Part shown: positions 25,461 to 33,277 of the stretch, one piece after another
How the letters are laid out: every line of letters starts with the position of its first letter
Numbering within the stretch: position 1 is the first letter of the stretch
Origin: Roseovarius gahaiensis
GTDB lineage: Bacteria > Pseudomonadota > Alphaproteobacteria > Rhodobacterales > Rhodobacteraceae
Reading direction: 5' to 3'
DNA: 41,524 nt
NCBI RefSeq assembly: GCF_011601345.1
Contig: NZ_JAAORB010000026.1
Span: 1-41,524 of the forward strand
Translations under genes and position numbers: made by a program
The notes under the pieces: model-generated
Databases searched by the model: none
Told to the model about the DNA's origin: nothing
The model's input: only the letters and a program-made list of their open reading frames with translations

Positions 25461-25930
25461 AACTGGATGCGCGCGATTTGCAAATTCTGCGGGTCTTGTC
25501 GGCCGAGGGCCGGATCACCAAGGCGGATCTTGCCGCCAAGGTGGGCCTCTCGGCCAGCCCCTGTTGGGAACGTCTTAGAAAGCTAGAGCAGGCCGGGATC
25601 ATCGAGGGCTACAATGCGCGGATTAATCTGCGCAAGCTGGGGCCGCATGTGACCGTGTTTGTCGCGGCTGAGTTGGCTGATCACACCCCGGCCAGTTTCC
25701 GCGCTTTCGAGGACAGTGTTCAGCGCTATGAGGAAATCACCGCCTGTTGGGCCTTGGGGGGTGGGTTTGACTACCTGATGCAGATCGTGACCACCGATAT
25801 CGACAGCTACCAGCGCTTGATCGACGAGATGCTGGAGGCGCGCATCGGGTTGGCGCGATACTTTACCTATATCGTGACTAAACCGGTCAAATCCCCCGGA
25901 TTGCCGCCTCTGGATGCTTTGATCGGTTGA
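25457..25930 (+). CDS. Lrp/AsnC-family transcriptional regulator
   Basis: Regulator of 157 residues with an N-terminal helix-turn-helix (LDARDLQILRVLSAEGRIT then LAAKVGLSASPCWERLRKLE, about 3-45). The C-terminal RAM ligand-binding domain includes VTVFVAAELADH and CWALGGGFDYLMQIVTTDID. It corresponds to the AsnC/DoeX gene of ectoine catabolic clusters, where intermediates such as diaminobutyrate derivatives act as inducers. The start ATG overlaps the eutC stop (ATGA); the frame runs further upstream inside eutC but that is not used. It is likely to control the divergent doeA and the eut genes. Confidence 0.92.
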   Translation: MKLDARDLQILRVLSAEGRITKADLAAKVGLSASPCWERLRKLEQAGIIEGYNARINLRKLGPHVTVFVAAELADHTPASFRAFEDSVQRYEEITACWALGGGFDYLMQIVTTDIDSYQRLIDEMLEARIGLARYFTYIVTKPVKSPGLPPLDALIG

Positions 25931-25940
25931 ATCCACCTAA

Positions 25941-25951
25941 TTCGACCGTCT
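25941..25951 (-). promoter_or_regulatory. Third GACCGTC motif copy, upstream of aldehyde dehydrogenase gene
   Basis: TTCGACCGTCT is the reverse complement of AGACGGTCGAA and so combines the halves of the two copies at 23331-23358. It lies about 90 bp before the aldehyde dehydrogenase start, where an operator could sit. Confidence 0.35.
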
Positions 25952-26039
25952 TTTCAGAAGGAACATCTGCATTGATGTATGGTTTCAGCCCCAATGCCCG
26001 GTGAATCCGTCTAAATCATCTACGTAAAGGAGGCCGAGT

Positions 26040-27515
26040 ATGACTGATTCCGCGATCTGGACCCGCAATGGTGTCACTGACACGCGCCTTGTGCGCAGTT
26101 TTTCATATGTGAATGGCAAGTGGACGGCTGGCGATGATAGCGCCACGATCCCCGTCTTAAACCCAGCAGATGGTCGGCTTTTGGGCGATGTGGCCAACCT
26201 GTCAGCCCATCAGGCCAGCGAGGCGGTAGACGCGGCACAAGCGGCCTTTGCGGATTGGTCGATGACCCTGCCGCAGGATCGGTCCGCCATATTGCGCTGC
26301 TGGTTCGACCTGATGATCGAAAACCGCGAGGATCTGGCGCGCATCATGGTGCTGGAACAGGGCAAACCCCTGTCCGAAGCGCGCGGCGAAATTGATTATG
26401 CCGCAAGTTTCTTTGAATACTACGCGGAAGAGGCCAAGCGCCCCAATATCGAAGGTGTTACCAGCCACTTACCTGATGCCGAGGTTGAGCTTTGGCTAGA
26501 GCCGGTGGGCGTTGCCGCACTGATCACACCATGGAATTTCCCGGCAGCGATGCTCACACGCAAAGCGGCGGCGGCGATGGCCGCAGGCTGCACCGTTGTG
26601 GCGCACCCATCCGGTGAAACGCCCTATTCCGCATTGGCCTTGGCCGAACTGGCCGAGCGTGCCGGGGTGCCTGCAGGGGTGTTCAACGTGCTGACGGGCA
26701 AGGCGGCCACGATTGTGGAACCTTGGACGCAAGATAAACGCGTGCGCGCCTTGTCTTTTACCGGCTCAACAGAAATTGGGCGGCTGCTGTATCGGCAGTC
26801 GGCGGATACGGTGAAACGATTGGTCATGGAATTGGGCGGGCATGCCCCGGTGATCGTGTTCAAGAACACCGATTTGGAGACGGCGATCGACGAGTCGATC
26901 AAGGCCAAGTTCGCCACCACCGGCCAAGACTGTCTTGGGGCGAACCGGATTTATGTCGAACGTCCGATTTATGATGAGTTCTGCCGCCGCTTTACCGAGG
27001 CCACCAAGGCGATGACACTTGGGAAAGGTATGGATGATCCCGACCTTGGCCCGCTGATGAACGAAAAAGCGGTGCAAAAGCAGGAAGAACACGTGGCCGA
27101 TGCATTGCAGAAAGGCGCAAAGCTGGCCTGTGGTGGCAAGCGCGACGATCTGGGGCCGCTGTTTTATCAGCCCACGGTCCTGACCGATGTGCCCGACGAG
27201 GCGGCGATCATGCGCGAAGAAACCTTTGGCCCGGTGGCGGCCATCACGCCCTTTGACACCGAGGACGAGGTCGTGGCGCGTGCCAATGACACGGAATACG
27301 GCCTTGTCGCCTATCTGCACAGTCACGACCCCCGCCGCATCTATCGCGTAACGCGGGCTTTGCAATTCGGCATGGTCGCTGTGAACCGCACCAAGGTGAC
27401 GGGCGCGCCGATCCCGTTTGGCGGGGTCAAGCAATCGGGCCTTGGCCGCGAAGGGGCGCGCAAGGGCATGGAAGAGTTTATGGAGATCAAATACGTCTGC
27501 CGCGATTGGGCGTGA
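26040..27515 (+). CDS. doeC: NAD(P)-dependent semialdehyde dehydrogenase (SSDH/DoeC-like)
   Basis: Aldehyde dehydrogenase of 491 residues, with the succinate-semialdehyde dehydrogenase layout. The oxyanion Asn166 is in ALITPWNFPAAM, the nucleotide site in FTGSTEIGRLLY at 240-251, general base Glu264 in MELGGHAPVIVF, and catalytic Cys298 in TTGQDCLGANR. In ectoine catabolism the matching gene (ssd/doeC) oxidises aspartate-semialdehyde to aspartate after transamination of diaminobutyrate. In polyamine breakdown the same fold oxidises succinate semialdehyde, and both pathways occur in this window. A strong ribosome-binding site (AAAGGAGG) lies at 26026-26033. It is followed by the aminotransferase gene. 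Confidence 0.87.
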   Translation: MTDSAIWTRNGVTDTRLVRSFSYVNGKWTAGDDSATIPVLNPADGRLLGDVANLSAHQASEAVDAAQAAFADWSMTLPQDRSAILRCWFDLMIENREDLARIMVLEQGKPLSEARGEIDYAASFFEYYAEEAKRPNIEGVTSHLPDAEVELWLEPVGVAALITPWNFPAAMLTRKAAAAMAAGCTVVAHPSGETPYSALALAELAERAGVPAGVFNVLTGKAATIVEPWTQDKRVRALSFTGSTEIGRLLYRQSADTVKRLVMELGGHAPVIVFKNTDLETAIDESIKAKFATTGQDCLGANRIYVERPIYDEFCRRFTEATKAMTLGKGMDDPDLGPLMNEKAVQKQEEHVADALQKGAKLACGGKRDDLGPLFYQPTVLTDVPDEAAIMREETFGPVAAITPFDTEDEVVARANDTEYGLVAYLHSHDPRRIYRVTRALQFGMVAVNRTKVTGAPIPFGGVKQSGLGREGARKGMEEFMEIKYVCRDWA

Positions 27516-27520
27516 GCGGG

Positions 27521-27564
27521 CGAAATATTGAAAAGATTTCGGGCCGGAATTTTGAAAATTCCGG
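27521..27564. repeat. Two spaced palindromes centred on TTGAAAA
   Basis: Two units with the pattern CGRAAT-nTTGAAAAn-TTYCGG lie side by side at 27521-27542 and 27544-27564, with TTGAAAA repeated 24 bp apart. The second is an exact inverted repeat (CCGGAATTTT and its complement around one base) and can fold as an 8-bp stem with a 5-nt loop. They sit between the dehydrogenase stop and the aminotransferase start. They could be a paired operator or mRNA stems. Confidence 0.6.
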
Positions 27565-27591
27565 ATCTGGACCACACGAAAGGATAAAAAA

Positions 27592-28962
27592 ATGCTGAAG
27601 AACGATCAACTGGACCAATGGGACCGCGACAACTTTTTTCACCCCTCAACGCATCTGGCGCAGTTTGCGCGCGGCGAGGCGCCGAACCGGGTGATCACCG
27701 GCGGCACCAATTGCCACATCGAAGACCGTGACGGAAACAAACTGCTAGATGCCTTTGCCGGCCTCTATTGCGTTAACGTCGGCTATGGTCGGCAAGACAT
27801 TGCAGATGCAATTGCCGCGCAGGCCAAGGAACTGGCCTATTACCACGCCTATGTCGGCCACGGCACCGAGGCCAGCATCACCCTGTCCAAGATGATCATG
27901 GATCGCGCGCCGAAGGGCATGAGCAAGGTCTATTTCGGCCTGTCCGGCTCGGACGCGAATGAAACCAACGTCAAATTGATCTGGTATTACAACAACATCC
28001 TTGGCCGCCCCGAGAAGAAAAAGATCATCTCGCGCTGGCGCGGGTATCACGGATCGGGATTGATGACCGGCTCTTTGACCGGGCTTGAGCTGTTTCACAA
28101 GAAATTCGACCTGCCACTGACGCAGGTGCTCCATACCGAAGCGCCCTATTATTTCCGCCGTGACGATCTGGATCAAAGCGAAGAGCAATTCGTGCAGCAT
28201 TGCGTGGATGAGCTGGAGGCAATGATCGAGCGCGAAGGCGCAGACACCATCGCCGCGTTCATCGGCGAGCCTGTTCTGGGTACAGGTGGCATTGTGCCGC
28301 CGCCGGCCGGGTATTGGGAGGCGATTCAGGCTGTTCTGAAAAAGCACGACATCCTGCTTGTTGTCGACGAGGTTGTCACTGGATTTGGCCGTCTTGGAAC
28401 CATGTTCGGCTCGGATCATTATGGGCTAGAGCCGGACCTGATCACCATCGCCAAGGGGCTGACCAGCGCCTATGCGCCGCTGTCTGGCTCGATCGTCGGC
28501 GACAAGATGTGGAAAGTGCTGGAGCAAGGAACGGATGAAAACGGGCCTATCGGCCATGGCTGGACCTACTCGGCACACCCCATCGGTGCGGCGGCCGGTG
28601 TGGCGAATCTCAAGCTGTTGGATGAGTTGGACCTGATCGCCAATAACCGTGATGTTGGCGGCTATTTGAACAAAACGATGGCCGACGCCCTTGGTGGCCA
28701 TGCCCATGTGGGCGAGGTGCGCGGCGAAGGGATGTTGTGCGCTGTTGAGTTCGTCAAAGACAAGGACAGCCGCACGTTTTATGATGCAGCGGACAAGATC
28801 GGCCCGCAGATCGCGGGTGCCTTGGGCGCGCAGGGTGTGATTGCCCGCGCTATGCCGCAAGGTGATATCCTTGGCTTTGCGCCGCCGTTCTGCCTAACAC
28901 GCGACGAGGCCGACGAAGTGGTTGGAAAAACCGCCAAAGCTGTGCAGCAAATACTTGGCTAA
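27592..28962 (+). CDS. doeD: Class-III aminotransferase (diaminobutyrate/DoeD-like)
   Basis: PLP-dependent transaminase of 456 residues. Landmarks are AGLYCVNVGYG near 56-66, YFGLSGSDANETNVK near 114-128, the PLP Asp in LLVVDEVVTGFGRLG near 255-269, and Schiff-base Lys288 in LITIAKGLTSAYAPLSG. In ectoine catabolic clusters the matching gene (atf/doeD) converts diaminobutyrate to aspartate-semialdehyde, the substrate of the preceding dehydrogenase. A polyamine or omega-amino substrate remains possible, since the family overlaps SpuC (a paralogue lies at 16457-17854). An AAAGGA ribosome-binding site precedes the ATG. Confidence 0.83.
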   Translation: MLKNDQLDQWDRDNFFHPSTHLAQFARGEAPNRVITGGTNCHIEDRDGNKLLDAFAGLYCVNVGYGRQDIADAIAAQAKELAYYHAYVGHGTEASITLSKMIMDRAPKGMSKVYFGLSGSDANETNVKLIWYYNNILGRPEKKKIISRWRGYHGSGLMTGSLTGLELFHKKFDLPLTQVLHTEAPYYFRRDDLDQSEEQFVQHCVDELEAMIEREGADTIAAFIGEPVLGTGGIVPPPAGYWEAIQAVLKKHDILLVVDEVVTGFGRLGTMFGSDHYGLEPDLITIAKGLTSAYAPLSGSIVGDKMWKVLEQGTDENGPIGHGWTYSAHPIGAAAGVANLKLLDELDLIANNRDVGGYLNKTMADALGGHAHVGEVRGEGMLCAVEFVKDKDSRTFYDAADKIGPQIAGALGAQGVIARAMPQGDILGFAPPFCLTRDEADEVVGKTAKAVQQILG

Positions 28963-29189
28963 GCTAAAGATTGCGTCGAGCCCTACCCCAAACGGTAGAG
29001 GTTCGGCGTTTCCGGTGGTCCGTTTGCAGGTAAATGTCCTGCGATTTTGGTCCAATCTGCCTAATTTTCCTGCTTTGCCGTGTTTCCGGGTATAAAGTTT
29101 CACAATGGGCTTGCAACGAAAATTCATAGGCGTTTTAGTCTGGTGGAAACGCGGGAAAATCCGCGAGTAACAAAAACAGGGAGCCTAAA
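28963..29189. promoter_or_regulatory. Intergenic region ahead of second ABC operon
   Basis: This 227-bp gap should hold the terminator of the catabolic genes and the promoter of the transporter. A weak hairpin (CTACC...GGTAG) lies near 28982-28998, and a small stem CGCGG-gaaaat-CCGCG at 29150-29165 sits just ahead of the ribosome-binding site. No clear -35/-10 pair was assigned. Confidence 0.4.
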
Positions 29190-30293
29190 TTGGCCGACAC
29201 CGCGAACAGTGATGCGTTCGTCGAATTCGAACGCGTTCAAAAAAGTTATGATGGCGAAAACCTTGTCGTCAAAGATTTGAATCTGTCGATGCCCAAAGGC
29301 GAGTTTCTGACGATGCTTGGGCCGTCCGGATCTGGCAAAACCACATGCCTGATGATGTTGGCCGGGTTCGAAACCGCCACCCACGGCGAGATCAAGCTGG
29401 ATGGCCGCCCAATCAACAACATCCCGCCGCACAAGCGCGGCATCGGCATGGTGTTCCAGAATTACGCCCTGTTTCCGCATATGACCGTGGCCGAAAACCT
29501 TTCCTTTCCTTTGGAGGTGCGCAAGATCGGCAAGTCCGACCGCGAGGGCAAGGTCAAGCGCGCACTGGACATGGTGCAGATGGGTGATTTCGGTGGTCGT
29601 CGCCCGGCGCAATTGTCGGGCGGTCAGCAGCAACGAATCGCGCTTGCCCGCGCCTTGGTGTTCGAGCCCGAGCTGGTCTTGATGGATGAACCGCTTGGCG
29701 CGCTCGACAAGCAATTGCGCGAACATATGCAGTTCGAGATTACCAATCTGGCGCATGAGTTGGGCATCACGGTGGTTTACGTGACGCACGACCAGACCGA
29801 AGCGTTGACCATGTCCGACCGCGTCGCGGTGTTCGACGATGGCCGCATTCAACAGCTTGCCCCGCCGGATCAACTTTACGAAAGCCCCGACAATAGTTTC
29901 GTGGCGCAATTCATCGGTGAAAACAACACCCTCGAAGGGACCATCAAGGAAATCAACGATGGTATCTGTCTGGTCGAGCTGGATGATGGCGAACTGATTG
30001 ATGCCATGCCGGTGAACGTGTCCAACGTCGGTGACCGAACGACGATTTCCATCCGCCCTGAGCGGGTCGAGGTGGATACCGCCAAGCTGGGTGATAGCGC
30101 CCACACACTGAAGGCCGAGGTCAAGGAATTCATCTATATGGGTGATGTTTTCCGCACCCGCTTGAGCGTTGCTGGCAAGGATGATTTCATCATCAAAACA
30201 CGTAACTCAGCCGATCAACGGCGCCTGAAACCGGGCGAGCAGATCAAAATTGGCTGGTTGCCGCGCGATTGCCGCGCGTTGGATACGGTTTAA
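29190..30293 (+). CDS. potA: Polyamine-type ABC transporter ATPase
   Basis: Cytoplasmic ATPase of 367 residues. Walker A GPSGSGKT lies at 44-51, Q-loop block MVFQNYALFPHMTV near 87-100, signature LSGGQ at 142-146, Walker B LVLMDEP at 162-168 and H-loop in YVTHDQTE. A C-terminal TOBE domain covers about 280-360 (TISIRPERVEV). The start is TTG at 29190, preceded by GGGAG at suitable spacing; no ATG is well placed. First of a four-gene importer operon that directly follows the ectoine-type catabolic genes. Ligand may be a polyamine, or a compound related to those genes. Confidence 0.92.
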   Translation: MADTANSDAFVEFERVQKSYDGENLVVKDLNLSMPKGEFLTMLGPSGSGKTTCLMMLAGFETATHGEIKLDGRPINNIPPHKRGIGMVFQNYALFPHMTVAENLSFPLEVRKIGKSDREGKVKRALDMVQMGDFGGRRPAQLSGGQQQRIALARALVFEPELVLMDEPLGALDKQLREHMQFEITNLAHELGITVVYVTHDQTEALTMSDRVAVFDDGRIQQLAPPDQLYESPDNSFVAQFIGENNTLEGTIKEINDGICLVELDDGELIDAMPVNVSNVGDRTTISIRPERVEVDTAKLGDSAHTLKAEVKEFIYMGDVFRTRLSVAGKDDFIIKTRNSADQRRLKPGEQIKIGWLPRDCRALDTV

Positions 30294-30305
30294 GATTATG
30301 TGTAT

Positions 30306-30326
30306 TCGCGCCCTTTCGGGGCGCGA
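30306..30326 (+). promoter_or_regulatory. Hairpin between potA-like and binding-protein genes
   Basis: TCGCGCCC (30306-30313) pairs with GGGCGCGA (30319-30326) around a 5-nt loop. Located in the 110-bp gap ahead of the binding-protein gene. It could be a processing or partial termination site; a separate promoter for the binding protein is also possible. Confidence 0.5.
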
Positions 30327-30403
30327 TCACCAAGAGGTTTCGGTGTTCTCGCCCGTGACACGAAGCCCTAATCGCAAAACGGGACGATACTTGGGAGTAT
30401 AAT

Positions 30404-31516
30404 ATGAAATTCAAGACAACTCTTCTGGCCACCACTGCGCTAACCGTTGCGGCGGTTTCGGCGCAGGCACAGGACATGGCGGATTCGATGACGCTTGTCT
30501 CATGGGGCGGCGCTTATCAGAACAGCCAGCAGAAGGCGTATGTTGAACCTTATCTGGCCGACAACCCAGACGTCACTGCCACATGGGATGAAAGCTCGGC
30601 CGAGGCTGTCGCCAAACTGCGTGCGATGAACGAAGCTGGCAACGTGACCTGGGATCTGGTCGATGTCGTGGCATCCGACGCCATGCGCCTTTGTGACGAA
30701 GGTCTGGCGATGGAACTGGACCATGACGAGATTCTGGCCCCGGCGCCTGATGGAACCGATGCAAGCGATGATTTCGGCGATCTGATCGTCAGCGATTGTT
30801 TCATTCCGCAGATCGTCTACTCGACCACCTTTGGCTATCGCACTGATATGGTGCCCGAAGGCGTCGAACCGCCGAGCAGCGTGTGTGACGTGTTTGATCT
30901 GGAAACCTATCCGGGCAAGCGCGCGCTGCAAAAGCGCCCGATCGACAACATGGAATGGGCTTTGTACTGCGACGGTGTCGCCAAGGACGAAATCTATGAT
31001 GTTCTGGGCACCGACGAAGGTGTGACCCGCGCCCTCGCTAAACTGGAAGGCATCAAGGACGAGGTCGTCTGGTGGACAGCTGGCGCGGAAACCCCGCAGC
31101 TTCTGGCCGATGGCGAAGTCTTCATGGGCTCGACCTACAATGGTCGTCTGTTCTCGGCCATCGCCGAGCAGGATCAGCCGATTGGGATGATGTGGGACAT
31201 GCAGTCGTTCGACCTTGACGGTTGGATCATCCCGGCCGATCTGCCCGAAGACCGTTTGGCCCGCGTTCTGGACTTCCTGTACTTTGCGACAGACACGCAG
31301 CGTCTTGCCGATCAGGCCGCGTATATTTCGTATGGTCCGGCACGTGAATCTTCCGCCCCGCTGGTTGGAGAGCATGCCGAACTGGGTATCGCGATGGGCC
31401 CTCACATGCCCACCGATCCGGCAAACGCCACCAACACGCACCTGTATGACTACGAATGGTGGGCCGACAACCGTGACGATCTGGATGCGAAATTCCAGTC
31501 GTGGTTGGTTAACTAA
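30404..31516 (+). CDS. potD: Periplasmic polyamine-type substrate-binding protein
   Basis: Binding component of the second importer, 370 residues. A signal peptide covers about 1-22 (MKFKTTLLATTALTVAAVSA, then QA) with cleavage before QDMADS. The mature start SMTLVSWGGAYQNSQQKAYVEPY is of the PotD-like extracellular binding-protein family 1 type. VDVVASDAMRLCDEG, FGYRTDMVPEG and AETPQLLADGEVFMGSTYNGR follow. It differs clearly from PotF at 14433-15518, so the two systems probably have different ligands. Flanked by hairpins on both sides, consistent with higher expression than the permeases. Confidence 0.88.
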   Translation: MKFKTTLLATTALTVAAVSAQAQDMADSMTLVSWGGAYQNSQQKAYVEPYLADNPDVTATWDESSAEAVAKLRAMNEAGNVTWDLVDVVASDAMRLCDEGLAMELDHDEILAPAPDGTDASDDFGDLIVSDCFIPQIVYSTTFGYRTDMVPEGVEPPSSVCDVFDLETYPGKRALQKRPIDNMEWALYCDGVAKDEIYDVLGTDEGVTRALAKLEGIKDEVVWWTAGAETPQLLADGEVFMGSTYNGRLFSAIAEQDQPIGMMWDMQSFDLDGWIIPADLPEDRLARVLDFLYFATDTQRLADQAAYISYGPARESSAPLVGEHAELGIAMGPHMPTDPANATNTHLYDYEWWADNRDDLDAKFQSWLVN

Positions 31517-31542
31517 TAGGTCTGTATGACCTGTGATCTTGC

Positions 31543-31566
31543 GAGAGGGCCGGTGTCGGCCCTCTC
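31543..31566 (+). promoter_or_regulatory. Hairpin after binding-protein gene
   Basis: GAGAGGGCCG (31543-31552) and CGGCCCTCTC (31557-31566) form a perfect 10-bp stem with a 4-nt loop between the binding-protein and permease genes. There is no U-tract. Probably limits read-through or protects the upstream message. Confidence 0.65.
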
Positions 31567-31604
31567 CACCTCAAAAAACAAACAAATATTCCGACGGGGA
31601 CAAG

Positions 31605-33272
31605 ATGAGCGATACCACCGATACCGGTCCGGTTCTGGCGGCTGACGGGACGCCACTCAAACGCAGCCTGCGGCGCGCGCTCAGGGCGCAAAAATTGCGG
31701 GCGCTGGCGCTGATCGCGCCATTGCTGATCTTTGTTCTTGTCACGTTCATCGCCCCAATCGCGGATATGTTGTTCCGCTCGGTCGAGAACCAGATCGTCT
31801 CGAACACGCTGCCAAATGCCGTCGCGACGTTGAATGACTGGGATGGCACCAGCGATGGACTGCCCGGCGAAGACACGTTTGAGGCGCTTTATTATGACAT
31901 GTTCCTTGCCGCAGAGGCCAAACGGCACACGCGCGTTGGCTCGCGATTGAACTACGAAGAGTCCGGTATTTCATCGATGTTCCGCAAGTCGGGACGCGGT
32001 GTCGACGATATTGGCGAAGACCAGATTGACGCGTTGGAAGACATAAACGACGTCTGGGGCGACGAGACATTCTGGTTCACCATGATGAGCGGCCCCGATG
32101 GCGTAGCGAAAGCGAACGGCATTCTTTCCGCACAGCGCGAGCGTCTTGCCAATCTTGATCAATCTAGTTTCGCTGGCGAGATCGGCTTTGCGCCGTCGCA
32201 ACAGATTGCTGATCTTTTGCCGCGCACTGTGCGTGCCTATACCGCTTTTGCGGTCTTTACGGCCATCGAGGATGAAGACATCGTCGCCGAGGAAGAACCT
32301 TGGGAGGCGGTCAAGGTTGCCTTGATCGAAGACTTGCGTTCAGGCATCGACCTGTCCGGATACGATGGCCCCGGCGCGCAAGAGTTGCGCGAGGCCCAGC
32401 AAGGCTTGGCCAACCAGCCCGCAATCGACTACAAACAGGGCTTCATCGACATTACCGAAGATTGGGCCAATCTGGACAATTGGAAAACCATCAAGATGTA
32501 TGCGCCGCCCTTCACTACTGGCTATTTCTTGAATGCGGTTGATATGCAGAAAACCCCCGAAGGGTTCCAGCCGCGCCCGGAAAACGAACAAATCTACGGC
32601 ATATTGTTCAAACGAACCCTGTTCATGTCGCTGATGATCACCGGGTCGTGTATCCTGCTGGCCTATCCGGTGGCGTATCTGCTGGCCAACCTGCCGATGC
32701 GCACCTCCAGCCTGCTTATGATCTTGGTGCTGTTGCCGTTCTGGACATCGCTACTGGTCCGGACATCGGCATGGAAAGTCATGTTGCAACAACAAGGTGT
32801 GATCAATGACACACTGGTGTGGTTGGGTCTTGTTGCCGACGAAGGACGGTTGGTGATGATCAACAACCAGTTCGGTACCATCGTCGCGATGACGCATATC
32901 CTACTGCCGTTCATGATCCTGCCGATGTATTCCGTCATGTCGACGATTCCGCCCTACTACGTGCGGGCTGCAAGATCGCTTGGCGCTACGAATTGGACTT
33001 CGTTCTGGCGGGTTTATTTTCCGCAATCTGTGCCGGGGATCGGGGCGGGGTCGATCCTCGTGTTCATTCTTGCCATCGGGTACTACATCACGCCCGAGAT
33101 CGTCGGCGGCACATCCGGTACGTTCATTTCCAACCGGATCGCATATCACATTTCCACATCGCTGAACTGGGGTTTGGCTGCGGCGCTTGGGTCGATCCTG
33201 CTGGCCGCCGTTCTGATCCTGTATTGGGCCTATGACAAGATTGTCGGTATCGACAACGTGAAGCTGGGGTAA
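31605..33272 (+). CDS. potB: Enlarged PotB-type ABC permease with ~270-residue periplasmic insert
   Basis: Inner-membrane permease of 555 residues, nearly twice the usual PotB/PotH size. Helix 1 is at about 31-56 (LRALALIAPLLIFVLVTFIA). A soluble, acidic, helix-rich region follows from about 57 to 330. The remaining permease core begins GILFKRTLFMSLMITGSCIL and carries the PotB-type LPFWTSLLVRTSAWKVML and an EAA loop (YVRAARSLGATNWTSFW). The topology places the extra region in the periplasm. The ATG at 31605 (MSDTTDTGPV) is preferred; the frame opens at 31533. The insert matches no domain I recognise and could help dock the binding protein. Confidence 0.88.
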   Translation: MSDTTDTGPVLAADGTPLKRSLRRALRAQKLRALALIAPLLIFVLVTFIAPIADMLFRSVENQIVSNTLPNAVATLNDWDGTSDGLPGEDTFEALYYDMFLAAEAKRHTRVGSRLNYEESGISSMFRKSGRGVDDIGEDQIDALEDINDVWGDETFWFTMMSGPDGVAKANGILSAQRERLANLDQSSFAGEIGFAPSQQIADLLPRTVRAYTAFAVFTAIEDEDIVAEEEPWEAVKVALIEDLRSGIDLSGYDGPGAQELREAQQGLANQPAIDYKQGFIDITEDWANLDNWKTIKMYAPPFTTGYFLNAVDMQKTPEGFQPRPENEQIYGILFKRTLFMSLMITGSCILLAYPVAYLLANLPMRTSSLLMILVLLPFWTSLLVRTSAWKVMLQQQGVINDTLVWLGLVADEGRLVMINNQFGTIVAMTHILLPFMILPMYSVMSTIPPYYVRAARSLGATNWTSFWRVYFPQSVPGIGAGSILVFILAIGYYITPEIVGGTSGTFISNRIAYHISTSLNWGLAAALGSILLAAVLILYWAYDKIVGIDNVKLG

Positions 33273-33277
33273 GACAG

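Noticed and set aside
29124..30104. Long minus-strand frame opposite the potA-like gene
   Set aside because: It overlaps a complete ABC ATPase with all motifs. The antisense product shows no family resemblance and no ribosome-binding site.
30500..31441. Minus-strand frame opposite the second binding-protein gene
   Set aside because: Antisense shadow of a gene with clear signal peptide and family motifs.
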